This document shows positions 18,102 through 28,200 of a stretch of DNA of 64,000 bases, piece by piece. The DNA comes from DASRDU01 sp046331565 (lineage in GTDB: Bacteria; Acidobacteriota; Blastocatellia; RBC074). A program made the translations under genes and the position numbers. The DNA is taken from assembly GCA_046331565.1 (NCBI GenBank), contig JAXLQP010000003.1, positions 124,001-188,000 of the forward strand, given 5' to 3'. Below the pieces are notes generated by a model, which was not told the origin of the DNA, ran no database searches, and saw only the letters and a list, made by a program, of their open reading frames with translations. The first letter of the stretch is position 1. Each line of letters starts with the position of its first letter.

Positions 18102-19229
18102 TCAGGAAATGTAACCGTAGCTGCTTTCGGTCACGCCTGACGATGTGTCTGATGAATAACTCTGCGACTCAGCCGCGCCGAACCAGCCGCTGAGTTCATC
18201 GCGGGTCGAAGTGTCAAGCCAGTAATAATTTTCGTGATAATGATGAATCACTGCGGGCGATGAGTCGCGGTAAGAGTGCACCGGGCGCTGCGTGACGACT
18301 CTGGCGTAATCATCCGGCACGCTGTCCTGGCGGCTGCGGCGCGCTCTGGCCAGAATCTGCTGCAAAGCGATCATCTGATCGTGAATGCGGCTGCGCAGCG
18401 GCTGCAGTTCGTGGCTGATCTTTTCTTCAAGTTCAGACATCGCCGCTTCAATGCGCGAGAGTTCGCGCAGACGCGGATGTTCACGCGAAGCCAGATCAAG
18501 CTGTGCGCGCAACCGTGTCCGGCACAATTCCAGCACGTCGTTTTCGACACTGCCGAGCGCGGCGTTCAGGTTCAGATACTGCTGCCGGTTCTGTTCGAGT
18601 TGCTGCAACTGCGCGGCGGCCTCGTCTGAGGCGGCTTTGGCGGCGAGATAACCTTCGCGCAACTGCATAAACACATCGCGCAGTTTGCTCCAGCTTTCGT
18701 AATCGAGTTCCGCGACGATTTCATCGGCCCGCTTCCAGTCCCGGTAAAATTCGGGCTGCCAGAATCGCGCCTGATAGCCCGGCCCTTCGTAATCCCTGTT
18801 GATGAGGCTTTCCAGCCCTTTTGTTTCGAGCATCGGGCGGTAGCCGGTTTCGATTTCACTCAGGTCTTTGCGGGCGGCATCGGCTCTGACTTCGCGCTGC
18901 AACCTTTCGCCTTCGTACCAGTCGGCATCAGCGAATGATGACAGTTCGGCCAGCCTGGCGCTGATTTCAGCACGGCGGCGCGCCATTTCAGCCTGCGGCC
19001 AGGACGACTCCAGCGCAAAGTTCCATTCGCGTTGCAAACGGGTGATGGTTTCCGGCTTCAGATCGCGCAGCAGTTCCACAGACAGTTCATTGAGCGCCTG
19101 CTGCCGAAGTTCGCGGTATTCGGCCATGTCGGTGTGACATTTCTCAATCGCCCGCGTGGTGTCATCAAGCCACTGTTGCAGGCTTTCAATCTGGCTGCTG
19201 CCCTGGGCAATGAAATCTTCGGTTCTCAA
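18102..19229 (-). CDS. Large coiled-coil protein coupled to a glycosyltransferase-like gene
   Basis: The 375-residue protein is rich in Glu, Arg, Leu and Gln, with several predicted coiled coils (about 10-130 and 210-300). The C-terminal ~70 residues are Ser/Tyr-rich and disordered. Translation starts at TTG 19229, which overlaps the stop of the upstream gene (TTGA). The sequence GGAGAGGAG lies about nine bases before it, supporting this unusual start. No known domain was recognised; coupling suggests a joint job with the upstream protein. Confidence 0.75.
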   Translation of the reverse strand: MRTEDFIAQGSSQIESLQQWLDDTTRAIEKCHTDMAEYRELRQQALNELSVELLRDLKPETITRLQREWNFALESSWPQAEMARRRAEISARLAELSSFADADWYEGERLQREVRADAARKDLSEIETGYRPMLETKGLESLINRDYEGPGYQARFWQPEFYRDWKRADEIVAELDYESWSKLRDVFMQLREGYLAAKAASDEAAAQLQQLEQNRQQYLNLNAALGSVENDVLELCRTRLRAQLDLASREHPRLRELSRIEAAMSELEEKISHELQPLRSRIHDQMIALQQILARARRSRQDSVPDDYARVVTQRPVHSYRDSSPAVIHHYHENYYWLDTSTRDELSGWFGAAESQSYSSDTSSGVTESSYGYIS

Positions 19230-20224
19230 GCGGCTTTCTCCTCTCCGTCAGCTTCCGCGCCGTCTTCGTTGCGCGCAGCAAAATAGGTTCTGAACCACTC
19301 GGTCATTTCGCGCTTTGCGGTCTTCCATTCCAGGCATCGCCCCGGCTGCGCCGCAATGTCAGTGAACGGATTGAAGCCAAAAGCCGCGAGTTGTCGAAAG
19401 CGTTCAAGGTAACGACGATCCTTCAGTTCACCGTGCCACAGGTGCAGCAGCGTGCCCGGCGCGGCGGCAATCCGCCCTCCGGTTTCGCGGTAAAACAATC
19501 CGGCCCAGTCGCTGAAGTGATCCTGCTGCGGCGGATTGCCAGGCATCATGCGCTGTATGCACAACCCGTCAGTATCGCCAAAGACCGCGTGCGCCATCGC
19601 GTGATCAGCGCCACCGGCCACGCACGCTTCATACAATCCGACGCGACCGAGCAGTTCACGACGCGCAGCCCACGCAAAGCCCGTGTGCCCGTGATCGTCA
19701 AACCTGCCGCTGCTTATCGCCACCGGATTTTTTGACATCACTGAAGCGAATGTTTCCCAACTGTCGCCTTCGCCCCGGTAATCAAAATGCCCCTGCGGCA
19801 GCCTGATGCCGAAAGTGAACGGCTGAACGATGGCGTATTGCTGCAACAGCCGCACGGTCTGAACGGCCCAGTCAGGGCTGGTAAACAGCACGTCGCAATC
19901 AATCCAGGCCACGTAACGAACCGCAGGCGGCAGCCACGACACAGCCAGATTCAGCAAGCGTTCCTTCTGCCACATCAGGCTGCGGCTGCGCACCTGAATC
20001 ACATCGGCAGCAGCAGGCAGCGTAAACGGCTGCTGATCAAAGGCGCATTCAACCGTCAGACATGGCAGCCCGGCTGCGCGCAGGGCGTGACGGAAGATTT
20101 CATAATTCAGGCGGCGGGTGCAGTAATTGAACGGATTGAAGTAGCTGGTAATGACCTGAAAATCAGGGACGAAGTGATATTTGAACCGCGTGGCGGTCGA
20201 AAGTTTCAGTGCTTCCGGGTTCAT
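19226..20224 (-). CDS. Glycosyltransferase-like protein (GT-A type fold)
   Basis: The 332-residue protein has no signal or membrane segment. The stretch VRYVAWIDCDVLFTSPDWAV contains a D-C-D motif in the position of the GT-A metal-binding DxD, preceded by a Rossmann-like half. Further on, HTGFAWAARRELLGRVGLYE resembles the acceptor-side motif of GT2/GT27-like enzymes. A sugar-nucleotide-dependent transferase is likely; donor and acceptor are unknown. Its stop overlaps the TTG start of the coiled-coil gene. Confidence 0.75.
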   Translation of the reverse strand: MNPEALKLSTATRFKYHFVPDFQVITSYFNPFNYCTRRLNYEIFRHALRAAGLPCLTVECAFDQQPFTLPAAADVIQVRSRSLMWQKERLLNLAVSWLPPAVRYVAWIDCDVLFTSPDWAVQTVRLLQQYAIVQPFTFGIRLPQGHFDYRGEGDSWETFASVMSKNPVAISSGRFDDHGHTGFAWAARRELLGRVGLYEACVAGGADHAMAHAVFGDTDGLCIQRMMPGNPPQQDHFSDWAGLFYRETGGRIAAAPGTLLHLWHGELKDRRYLERFRQLAAFGFNPFTDIAAQPGRCLEWKTAKREMTEWFRTYFAARNEDGAEADGEEKAA

Positions 20225-20361
20225 GCGGGCGTTAACTGTGGCTGGTCAGCGTTGCGGCAAAACAACAGTGTGCGCTCTGACCGGTGACAGAGCCGCGACA
20301 GTATGAGGCAGACCGGGCGCGATGCCAATACTGTCAGTCAGACGCAGAGTCAAATCACGCG

Positions 20362-20436
20362 CCTGGGTACGCGCCGGGTTTCGGGCAGTCGTCGTTTCCG
20401 CGCACTCCAGGCACGCTGGAAGCGTGCGTACCCAGG
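20362..20436. repeat. Short inverted repeat in the 281-bp spacer upstream of the glycosyltransferase-like gene
   Basis: CCTGGGTACGC (20362-20372) pairs exactly with 20426-20436. It is shorter than the other palindromes of the window. Nothing else was seen in the spacer 20225-20505. Confidence 0.55.
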
Positions 20437-20505
20437 TGACTGGCGAGCCTGCTGACTGGCCGGGAGTCGCCGCTGCGGAAGAACATGATTCAGGAAGAGC
20501 GTGCA

Positions 20506-21408
20506 TTATGCGAAGAGTTCTGCCAGCGCGGGGCGCAGTTCGGGATAGCGAAATCTGTATCCGGCATTGAGCGCGGCCTGCGGTACGGCGCGCTGACTGG
20601 CCAGCACGACCGCCGCCATTTCACCCATCACCAGTTTCAGGCCGAATGCAGGCGCGGCGAAAAAGGCCGGGCGATGCAGCGCCTGAGCCAGGGCGTCAGT
20701 AAATTCGGCATTCGTCACAATGCCAGGCGCGGCAGCATTGACCGGGCCGCTGCCCGGATGCTCAAGCGCGAAACGAATGATGCCGACCACGTCATCGAGA
20801 TGAATCCACGGAAACCACTGCCGCCCGCTGCCGAGTTTTCCGGCCAGGCCCAGTTTGAAAATCGGCAGCATCTGTGCGAGCGCGCCGTCCTGGCGACTGA
20901 GCACCACGCCGATTCTCAGCAGCACCACACGCGCGCCGAACTCTGCGGCTCGCTGCGCTTCGCCTTCCCATTCCATGCAGACTTCGCTGAGAAAACCGCG
21001 ACCGGGCGGTGAGTGTTCATCCAGCGTTTCATCCCCGCGATCACCGTAAAAGCCGACTGCCGAAGCTGAGATGAAAACCCTGGGCGGCGCAGCAAGCGCC
21101 TGCATCGCGGCAACCAGGTGCCGCGTGCCGAGGACGCGTGAATCGCGCACGCGGCGCTTGTGTTCGTCATTCCAGCGGCGCGCAGCGACTGACTCACCGG
21201 CCAGGTGAATCACGCCGTCCACTCCTTCAAAGGCTGCGGCGGGCGGCATTCCGGCTTCGGGCTGCCACGCAAAAACGGCGTCAGCCTGCGGCACCCGCGC
21301 CGGGTCAGGCGTGCGCGACAGGGCCGCGACTGAATGCCCGTCATTTTTGAGCGACCGGCACAGTGCCCTGCCTACCAGTCCGGTCGCGCCTGTGATCAGT
21401 AATTTCAT
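20506..21408 (-). CDS. TIGR01777-family NAD-dependent epimerase (SDR39U1/YfcH-like)
   Basis: This 300-residue extended short-chain dehydrogenase begins MKLLITGATGLVGRALCRSL, with the GxxGxxG nucleotide-binding loop. It continues with DGVIHLAGESVAARRW and the SAVGFYGDRGDE active-site region, the signature of the TIGR01777 family (E. coli YfcH). The last ~45 residues match the family's DUF1731 tail (PAFGLKLVMGEMAAVVLASQ). The reaction of this family is not established. The ATG at 21408 is chosen because the conserved fold starts there. Confidence 0.92.
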   Translation of the reverse strand: MKLLITGATGLVGRALCRSLKNDGHSVAALSRTPDPARVPQADAVFAWQPEAGMPPAAAFEGVDGVIHLAGESVAARRWNDEHKRRVRDSRVLGTRHLVAAMQALAAPPRVFISASAVGFYGDRGDETLDEHSPPGRGFLSEVCMEWEGEAQRAAEFGARVVLLRIGVVLSRQDGALAQMLPIFKLGLAGKLGSGRQWFPWIHLDDVVGIIRFALEHPGSGPVNAAAPGIVTNAEFTDALAQALHRPAFFAAPAFGLKLVMGEMAAVVLASQRAVPQAALNAGYRFRYPELRPALAELFA

Positions 21409-21515
21409 ATGCTGTTCATTGGTTACCGACGAGAAGGTTGCGCCAGCGTTCGTCATCGTCGCGGCAGTTTAGCACGCGGGTTCGACGAAAAGCTCACGTT
21501 CGCCGTGCGCAGGTG

Positions 21516-21544
21516 TTGACGGTTCTGCATTGAAGACTTACATT
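21516..21544 (+). promoter_or_regulatory. Candidate sigma-70 promoter of the TIM-barrel protein gene
   Basis: TTGACG at 21516-21521 and TACATT at 21539-21544 are separated by exactly 17 bases. The start codon lies 60 bases downstream, after GGAGG. This is the best promoter match seen on the plus strand. Confidence 0.55.
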
Positions 21545-21604
21545 GCGGGCGCTGATGCCTGCAACTGGTATTGATTCCACATCTTCAGTTCGGAGGATTC
21601 ACGA

Positions 21605-22513
21605 ATGATTTACGATCAGGAGAAGCTTTCCCGCCGTTCTCTGCTCAAAATGACTTCAGCGGCAGCCGGAGCCGCGCTGCTTACGTCCAACGGCCTTGCG
21701 CGCGCTTCAGCCGCGCTGCTCGCTGCGCCGCAGAAAGTCGTCACCAAAGGCCGCATCAGACAATCGGTCTGCCGCTGGTGTTACGACTCAGGCAAAAACA
21801 AAATTCCGATGGAGGATTTTGCCAAAGCCGTCGCTGAAATGGGACTCGTCGGCATTGATCTGGTCGCTCCGGCTGACTGGCCGATTCTGAAAAAATACGG
21901 CCTTATCAGCACGATGAATTACGGCTGCGGTTCGCTGACCGAAGGCGTCAATCATCTGGATTCGCACGACAAGGTCGAAAAGCAGTTTCTCGAAACCGCT
22001 CCGCTTGTTGCTAAGGAAGGCTGGAAGAACATCATCTGCTTTTCAGGCAACCGGCGCGGCATCAGCGAAGAGGAAGGCATCAGCAACTGCGTGACCTTTT
22101 TCAAACGCGTGGTTCCGGCGGCAGAAAAACTCGGCGTGACGCTGCATTTCGAGTATCTCAACTCGAAGGTGGATCACAAGGATTATCAGTTCGACCACAT
22201 GAATTACGGCGTCGAAGTGGCAAAGCGGATCAACTCACCGAACTTCAAAATCCTCTTTGACATTTATCACGTTCAGATCATGGAAGGCGACATCATCCGC
22301 TTCATCAAAAACTACCATCAGTGGATCGGCCATTACCACACAGGCGGCAATCCGGGTCGTCACGAAATTGACGACACGCAGGAACTCAATTACGCCGCCA
22401 TCGCCCGCGCCATTGCCGAAACCGGCTACACGGGCTTTATGGCGCACGAATTCGTGCCGACCCGCGACCCGCTGACTTCGCTGCGCCAGGCTGTGAAGTT
22501 GTGCGACATTTAA
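21605..22513 (+). CDS. Hydroxypyruvate-isomerase-like TIM-barrel protein, Tat-exported
   Basis: The N-terminus carries a twin-arginine signal (SRRSLLKMTSAAAGAALLTS). The rest is an AP-endonuclease-2-type TIM barrel of the hydroxypyruvate isomerase group, with metal-site residues in LHFEYLNS, LFDIYHVQIMEGD and GHYHTGGNPGRHEID. Length is 302 residues and GGAGG precedes the ATG. It may isomerise a sugar or hydroxy-acid in the periplasm. The pairing of such Tat-exported isomerases with Gfo/Idh proteins elsewhere suggests a shared sugar pathway, but here they are far apart. Confidence 0.87.
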   Translation: MIYDQEKLSRRSLLKMTSAAAGAALLTSNGLARASAALLAAPQKVVTKGRIRQSVCRWCYDSGKNKIPMEDFAKAVAEMGLVGIDLVAPADWPILKKYGLISTMNYGCGSLTEGVNHLDSHDKVEKQFLETAPLVAKEGWKNIICFSGNRRGISEEEGISNCVTFFKRVVPAAEKLGVTLHFEYLNSKVDHKDYQFDHMNYGVEVAKRINSPNFKILFDIYHVQIMEGDIIRFIKNYHQWIGHYHTGGNPGRHEIDDTQELNYAAIARAIAETGYTGFMAHEFVPTRDPLTSLRQAVKLCDI

Positions 22514-22518
22514 GAAAT

Positions 22519-22631
22519 CGCGGAAGACGCGGAAAAAAACTGAACACGCTGAACAGAATCCCTGCCTGAAAGTTTCAGCTTTATTTCTGAAGTGCCATTT
22601 CGCGTGTTCTGTTTATTCCGCGTCTTCCGCG
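22519..22631. repeat. Inverted repeat between the TIM-barrel gene and nth
   Basis: CGCGGAAGACGCGGAA (22519-22534) pairs exactly with 22616-22631. Pairing continues imperfectly inward (CTGAACACGC against GCGTGTTCTG). It fills the 134-bp spacer and could act as a terminator-like hairpin. Confidence 0.75.
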
Positions 22632-22647
22632 TTCTCTCTGCTCTGCA

Positions 22648-23301
22648 ATGACTCAGACTGAAGACCTGAAAAAGAAGACGCGCGAAATCATTCGCCGTCT
22701 GCGGCGGATTTATCCTGACGCGCACTGCGCGCTCAATCACAGCAGCCCGTTTGAGCTGCTGATTGCGACCATCCTTTCGGCGCAATGCACCGATGAGCGG
22801 GTCAACATCGTCACGGCTGAACTGTTTCGCAAATATCGCTGCCCGGCTGATTACCTGAAGGTTCCGCAGTCTGAAATCGAGCAGGACATTCGCTCGACCG
22901 GATTCTTTCGCAACAAGGCGAAGTCGGTGCAGGGCACGGCGCGGATGATTCACGAACGATTCAATGACGAGGTGCCGCAGACGATTGATGAATTGCTGCT
23001 GCTGCCCGGCGTCGCCCGCAAGACGGCCAATGTCGTGCTCGGCAATTCGTTCGGCAAACCTGACGGCGTGGTGGTTGACACTCACGTTTCGCGCCTGTCG
23101 CAGCGCCTGGGCCTGACGACTGAAACGAATCCTGAAAAGATCGAACGCGAGTTGAATAACCTTGTGCCGAAAAAGGACTGGACAGACTTCCCTCACCTGC
23201 TGATTACGCACGGTCGCCAGGTCTGCAGGGCGCTCAAACCGCAGTGCGCCGAATGCGTCCTCGAACCTCTCTGCCCGGCTTCAACACTCAGGCAGGAATA
23301 G
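22648..23301 (+). CDS. nth: Endonuclease III (DNA glycosylase/AP lyase)
   Basis: The enzyme removes oxidised pyrimidines and cuts abasic sites. The helix-hairpin-helix LLLPGVARKTANVVLG contains the catalytic Lys, and VVDTHVSRLSQRLGL contains the catalytic Asp. The four-cysteine iron-sulfur loop at the C-terminus shows the normal C-x6-C-x2-C-x5-C spacing (CRALKPQC AEC VLEPLC). Length (217 residues) is usual. Confidence 0.96.
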   Translation: MTQTEDLKKKTREIIRRLRRIYPDAHCALNHSSPFELLIATILSAQCTDERVNIVTAELFRKYRCPADYLKVPQSEIEQDIRSTGFFRNKAKSVQGTARMIHERFNDEVPQTIDELLLLPGVARKTANVVLGNSFGKPDGVVVDTHVSRLSQRLGLTTETNPEKIERELNNLVPKKDWTDFPHLLITHGRQVCRALKPQCAECVLEPLCPASTLRQE

Positions 23302-23673
23302 AACACGGATGAAACGGATGCGGCGGATCAGCGCCGATCTGATCCGCTCTGATCCGCCGCATCCGTCCAATCCGCGTTCCATTCTGATTTCTCCGTTCAG
23401 TCTTTCGCATAAATATCCAGAAATTCGTATCTACCGCTGCTCATCACTTCAGCCCTTCAGACATTCACTTAAATTCAATTCACCCGCACAGGCCGCTTCA
23501 ACGTGAAGCAATGACCACGCACACGACAGCCACAGCGCGGCGTGGCGAACGAATTGCATATTGACCCGTGCAGCTTTGCATTCACAGCCTGTGAAGCGCA
23601 GCGCGCAAATGCTGATTAGTCGGCACAGGCAGTCAATTTTTCTGAATCGGTTTCCAGTTTTTCGATCACCTAT
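23302..23673. repeat. Spacer with a perfect 17-bp inverted repeat (23315-23331 / 23349-23365)
   Basis: The arms read CGGATGCGGCGGATCAG and its exact complement. Flanking GAACACGGATGAAACGG and AATCCGCGTTCCATTCTGAT motifs recur at 10900-11010 and 34780-34858. The remaining ~300 bp before the TIR-like gene are AT-richer and hold no convincing gene. Confidence 0.75.
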
Positions 23674-24891
23674 ATGAAAGCACAGGACAGCATCAGCCGC
23701 AGACTCATTCCCGTTCCGCATCTTCACCCCGGAGTTCCGGTCAGTGGCCATCTCGCCTTTGCGCCGGTCAGGGCCGAACTGAAGCTGCGTTCAACTGCGC
23801 CCGCTTCGTCGCCGGTCACCACGCCGCTGCTGGCGACGGCCAGCGACCTGCGCGAAATCGTCAAGTTTCTGCGACGGCGGCCCGACGGAGTCGGCATTGT
23901 CGAAGCGATGGAAATCAGCCGCCGTCAGACGCTCGACCCGCGCAAGATTGCCGCTTATGAAGCGTGGGGCCTGATCACGCGTGATCGTGACCGGCTGAAG
24001 CTGAGTCAGTTCGGCCAGGTGATTGCCGAATGGCTGCAACCCGACACACAGGCCTTTCGCGCCGTTCTGGGCCGCGACGAACTTTACCGGCAGACGCTTG
24101 AGTGGATCAGCGACAGCGGCAGCGACCTGGTGACGCACGGCGATGTTGCCGGTTACTGGCAGAAACATTTTGCCGAAGCTGCTGACAAAAACAACGAACA
24201 GGTCATCAAAGGAAACGTCCTCAGCTTCTTTCACCTCTGCCACGCGGCAGAGCTTGGCACGCTGACCATCGGCAAGCGCGGCCAGCCGGCCCGCCTGCGC
24301 GTGGATCACGAGGAACTGCTCAACTGCCTTTCAGCCGATGCTGAAATCACTGCCAGAGAGTCGCTCACGCAGCTTCGGCAGGCAGCATCAAAAACAGAAG
24401 CAGCCAGCCTGGCGTTGCTGCCCTCTGACGCTGCGCTGCGCGTCCTCGTCATTCAGCCTGCCCCGTCAGAAATCAGCAGCCAGGTCAGGCTTTCGCTCGA
24501 ACTCGCAGAACAGGAATGCCTGCTCACCACGCGCTCAGAAACCGCCGGAGTGCCGATCAGCGAATCGCTCTCAGCCACAATGCGCAGCGCCGATGCGGCC
24601 ATCATCATCATCAGCGAAAGCGACAGCGCGACCAGTGAATCCGGCAGTCTCATTCCGCGCTCGCAGGTGCTGTTTGAAATCAGCGCGGCCTGTGTGCTCT
24701 ACAGCCGCCGCGTGCTGCTGCTTTGCGACCGCCGCGTGAAACTGCCCGACAGTCTGACCGCGCTCAGCCGCTGCGATTTCGACGGCGCACAGCTAAGCTG
24801 GGAAGCCGGGCTGAACCTGCTCAAAGCCATCAGAGATTTGAAAAGCGACCAGTCAGCTTTCCAGGCCGCGACCTCATCGCTGCTTCAGTAA
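23674..24891 (+). CDS. TIR-like (CAP12/PCTIR-type) domain protein with helical N-terminal region
   Basis: The 405-residue protein has two parts. Residues ~55-220 are mostly helical and look like tandem winged helices (IVKFLRRRPDGVGIVEAMEI, then YEAWGLITRDRDRLKLSQFG), reminiscent of DUF5343-like regions. Residues ~255-391 resemble the TIR-like nucleotide-binding domain PF10137. They show a beta strand RVLVI, SADAAIIIISESDS, RSQVLFEISAACVLYSRRVL with a candidate catalytic Glu at 335, then LPDSLTALSRCDFDG. The usual VHG-D loop after the first strand is missing. PF10137 domains occur in anti-phage NAD-cleaving effectors; that role is inference. It is a single gene. Confidence 0.65.
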   Translation: MKAQDSISRRLIPVPHLHPGVPVSGHLAFAPVRAELKLRSTAPASSPVTTPLLATASDLREIVKFLRRRPDGVGIVEAMEISRRQTLDPRKIAAYEAWGLITRDRDRLKLSQFGQVIAEWLQPDTQAFRAVLGRDELYRQTLEWISDSGSDLVTHGDVAGYWQKHFAEAADKNNEQVIKGNVLSFFHLCHAAELGTLTIGKRGQPARLRVDHEELLNCLSADAEITARESLTQLRQAASKTEAASLALLPSDAALRVLVIQPAPSEISSQVRLSLELAEQECLLTTRSETAGVPISESLSATMRSADAAIIIISESDSATSESGSLIPRSQVLFEISAACVLYSRRVLLLCDRRVKLPDSLTALSRCDFDGAQLSWEAGLNLLKAIRDLKSDQSAFQAATSSLLQ

Positions 24892-25200
24892 ACAGCCGGG
24901 AATAAATCGAAACACGCGGCAGGACAATACGGCCCAGCCAAGCCGCCCCGGAAGAAACAGAGCGCACCCCCGTAGTAACGAATTCATTCGTTTTGCCTTG
25001 GATCGGCGCAACTTGAAAGCAAACGAATGAATTCGTTACTACGGGGGTGCGCTCTGTTGCCTGCGAAATTCCAGTGTGGGGAGCGCAAAGAACAAGCCTG
25101 AAAAGTCCGGCCTGTTCTTTGCGCTCTGTGCTTCTTTGCGGTGAACAACCCTCTCTCCTCACTCAGCCTGATTCGTGAACATTCGTGGCTCGATAACCTT
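24892..25200. repeat. Spacer with a perfect 38-bp inverted repeat (24956-24993 / 25021-25058)
   Basis: The exact arms enclose a 27-base loop and contain the core GTAGTAACGAATTCATTCGT. The same core forms the palindrome at 29315-29386 on the other side of the TonB receptor gene. The rest of the spacer holds GATTCGTGAACATTCGTGGC, a motif like those at 17316 and 50460. No gene is visible. Confidence 0.85.
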
Positions 25201-28200
25201 TCAGAACTCGATTCGCAATGCGAACTGCATCACGCGCGGCGTGCCCTGAATGCGGGTGAATTTGCCGAAATCGGCTGACGGCGTGCCGTTCAGGAACGGG
25301 TCTTTGCCGAGGCGGCGGTTGTCTGAAATGACGCCCGTGAAATGCTGTGTGTTGGTCAGGTTGAAGGTGTCCCAGCGGAACACGACGCGGCGGCCTTCCC
25401 ACGGCAGGCTGAACGATTTCATCACGCCGCTGTCGAACTGCACGAAGCCCGGCAGGCGCAGCACGTTCCGGTCTCCGACTTCGCCCGGATACGGATTGCG
25501 ATAGCTGCGATAGGCCGCCACCGGATCGCTGAACAGATTCGGATCGCCCGTGCGTGTCGGTGACGCTTCAAGGGGTCTGATCGCCACGCCGTTTGACTGC
25601 ACGTTCCAGTTCGTCGCCCAGCGCCCGTCATCGTAAGGCTGATCTGACGGCAGCCCTGAATTCCAGCGAAAGATACCCGTCACCTTCCAGCCGCCGAAAA
25701 TCGCATCGGCCCACTTTGACGCGCCGCTGAAAAATGCGCGGCCACGACCAAATGGCAGGTCATAACCGAAATTCGCATTGATCAGATGCCGCACGTCAAA
25801 ATCAGAATTGGCCCGCTGCAATTTCAGATTCAGCGGATTGATCGCAAAGACCGAACCTCCGGCCAGATAACCGTTGTCGGTCGGCTCGGCAAACTCGGCA
25901 CCTGAAGTGATGTCGAGCGAATGGCTGAGCGTGTAGTTGAAATCAAAATACAAATTCTGGCTGAACCGTTTGCGCAGCGTGAACTGTGCCGCGTGATAAT
26001 CGGACGTTCCCGCCGTCGTGTAAGCCGCAAACGTCGCATACTGCGGATGAAAGAACAGGTTGTTACCGTAACCCAGCCCGTCATCGAGCAGCGATTGCAG
26101 GTAAGTGTAATCGGTCAGGTCTTCGCCGCCGACCGACCGCTTCGCAATCAGCGAATAGATCGTCTGTGTCGCGGTCAGCCCGTCATAACCGAAAGCGCCA
26201 GGCGCGAGGGGAAACAGGTTTTCAAAGTACGGAATCTTTTGCACCAAACCAACCGGCGCATCCCTGTAGCGCAGATCAATCAACTGCCGGATGGCCGTGT
26301 ACCAGTCGGCTCCTGACTTCGGATCGCGCAGATTGTTGAGATGCGCCACGTCGCGCGACACGAGCAGGTTGCGCCCCAGCCGCCCGACATAGCTCGCCTC
26401 GAACGAATAGCCCCGCCCCAGATCGCGCCCGATTGAGAAATTGAAACTGTAGCTGTAAGGCGTCGTCAGCCGGTCATCAAGTGACTGCTCAATGCGCTGC
26501 GCCTGATCGGAAGGAACCTGCAGCGGAAAGCTGAGTTTCGGATCAATGCTCAATCCCGGCAGCGAACGCACGTTCTGCCCCAGGCCCGTAAAGGCAGGCG
26601 CGAGGCGCGAACCGACGTTGTAGGTGTTGGCCGAAACCTGGCTGCTCGCTGTAAATCCGAGCGTCGCGTTCAGATCAAAGGCCACCGCCAGCGCGCTGCC
26701 GATGCGGTCATAGTTCATGCGAAAGCCGCCACGCAGCGTCGTTTTGTTTTCGCCAAAGATCGTTTTGAGCAGGCCGTTCTGAAAGTTCGGCGTCCACGCG
26801 GCAGCGACGACGGGAGCAAAATTGTTCCAGTCCTGCGCGTAATAGCCGCTGCGGTTATTCGCCCGTCCTGCCAGATCAACTTTGATCGGATCGTTGTACG
26901 GCACGCCGCGTTCGGCGCTTCTGACGCGGTTATTGAAGAAGTCAGACAGGCTGATGGTCGGCTTGACCTGCAAACCGCTGGCTTCATAAACCGGCGTCGA
27001 AGTTGACCAGCGCACGCCGTAAGTCAGCGTCAGGTTGTGCCGCATGCGCCAGGTGTCCTGGCTGTAAAAATCATACTCCTGCGTCTTGAAGCTGCGCCCG
27101 ATGCCTGTGCCGACCGGGTTGACCGAGCCATCGCGGTTGTAACTGAGCAGTGCGCTGTATTGCGAAAAACGCCCGATCACCGCCGTCAGCGCATCGCGCA
27201 GATCAGTTTCAGAACGCGCTGAAACATTCGGAAAGATCGGGTTGGCATTCGCCTCATCAAACAGCACCACCGCGCCCGAAGCGTCGTAATAAGACGGATT
27301 GGTGATGGCCGAATCGAAAGCCGCCGTAAAGGCCAGCCGGTTGTTCGTCACCAGCCGGACGTTCGTGCCGAACTGCATCGAATGCGCGCCGCGCGTCCAC
27401 GCCACGTCATCGGTGAAGTTGTGCACCGGCGTCGTGCGGCTTTCAGTGCGCGAGAAATCGAACGGCTCGAAGATGAACCGGAACAGAATTTCGTTCTGAT
27501 CGGAATCGCCGCCGATGGTGAAGGCATCGCGGGTCAGGCCATAGCGAAAATTATTGACCAGGGTATTGGTGAACGTCAGGCTGTGACCGAGCGCCAGGCC
27601 TTTCGGCTGCGCCCACAAACGCCGCGCCGGAGTGTCAGGCAGCCACTGCGCGCCGACGGCCACATCGTTCTGGTAATTGAGCCGCGCAAAGGCTGTCTGA
27701 CGGCTTGAAAGGTTTGCATCAAAGCGCGCAATGAAAGTGTTCTGCCGCACCGGAGCCGACGCATTGAAACGAAAACCGGCAGTGTTGAGGCCGTCACCGA
27801 GCGAAGTGCTGTTGGCCGGGTAACGTCGCGCCGCATCGGCCAGCACTGCCAGCGCGGCTGAGTTCGTGCCCGGATCAACGCCATTCGCGGCCAGATAATA
27901 CTGGCTGATCTGCGCCCGCGTCAGACAGCGCACGCCCGCCGGAGCTCCCGCCGGACACGTCGGGTCGCTCGAACCATCGGCAGAGAAATAGCGCACGATG
28001 CCCTGTCCGAGCGTCGGCAGCGGAACTTCCTGCACGACGTTCTGACTTTTGGCTTCGCGGAAGCCTTCGTAGTTGAAGAAGAAGAAATACCTGTCCTTCC
28101 TGATCGGCCCGCCGATTGAACCGCCAAAGTTGTTGCGAATCAGCGCAGGCCGCGCCACGCCATCCTTGTTATTGAACCAGTCATTGGCCGAGGTCACGGT

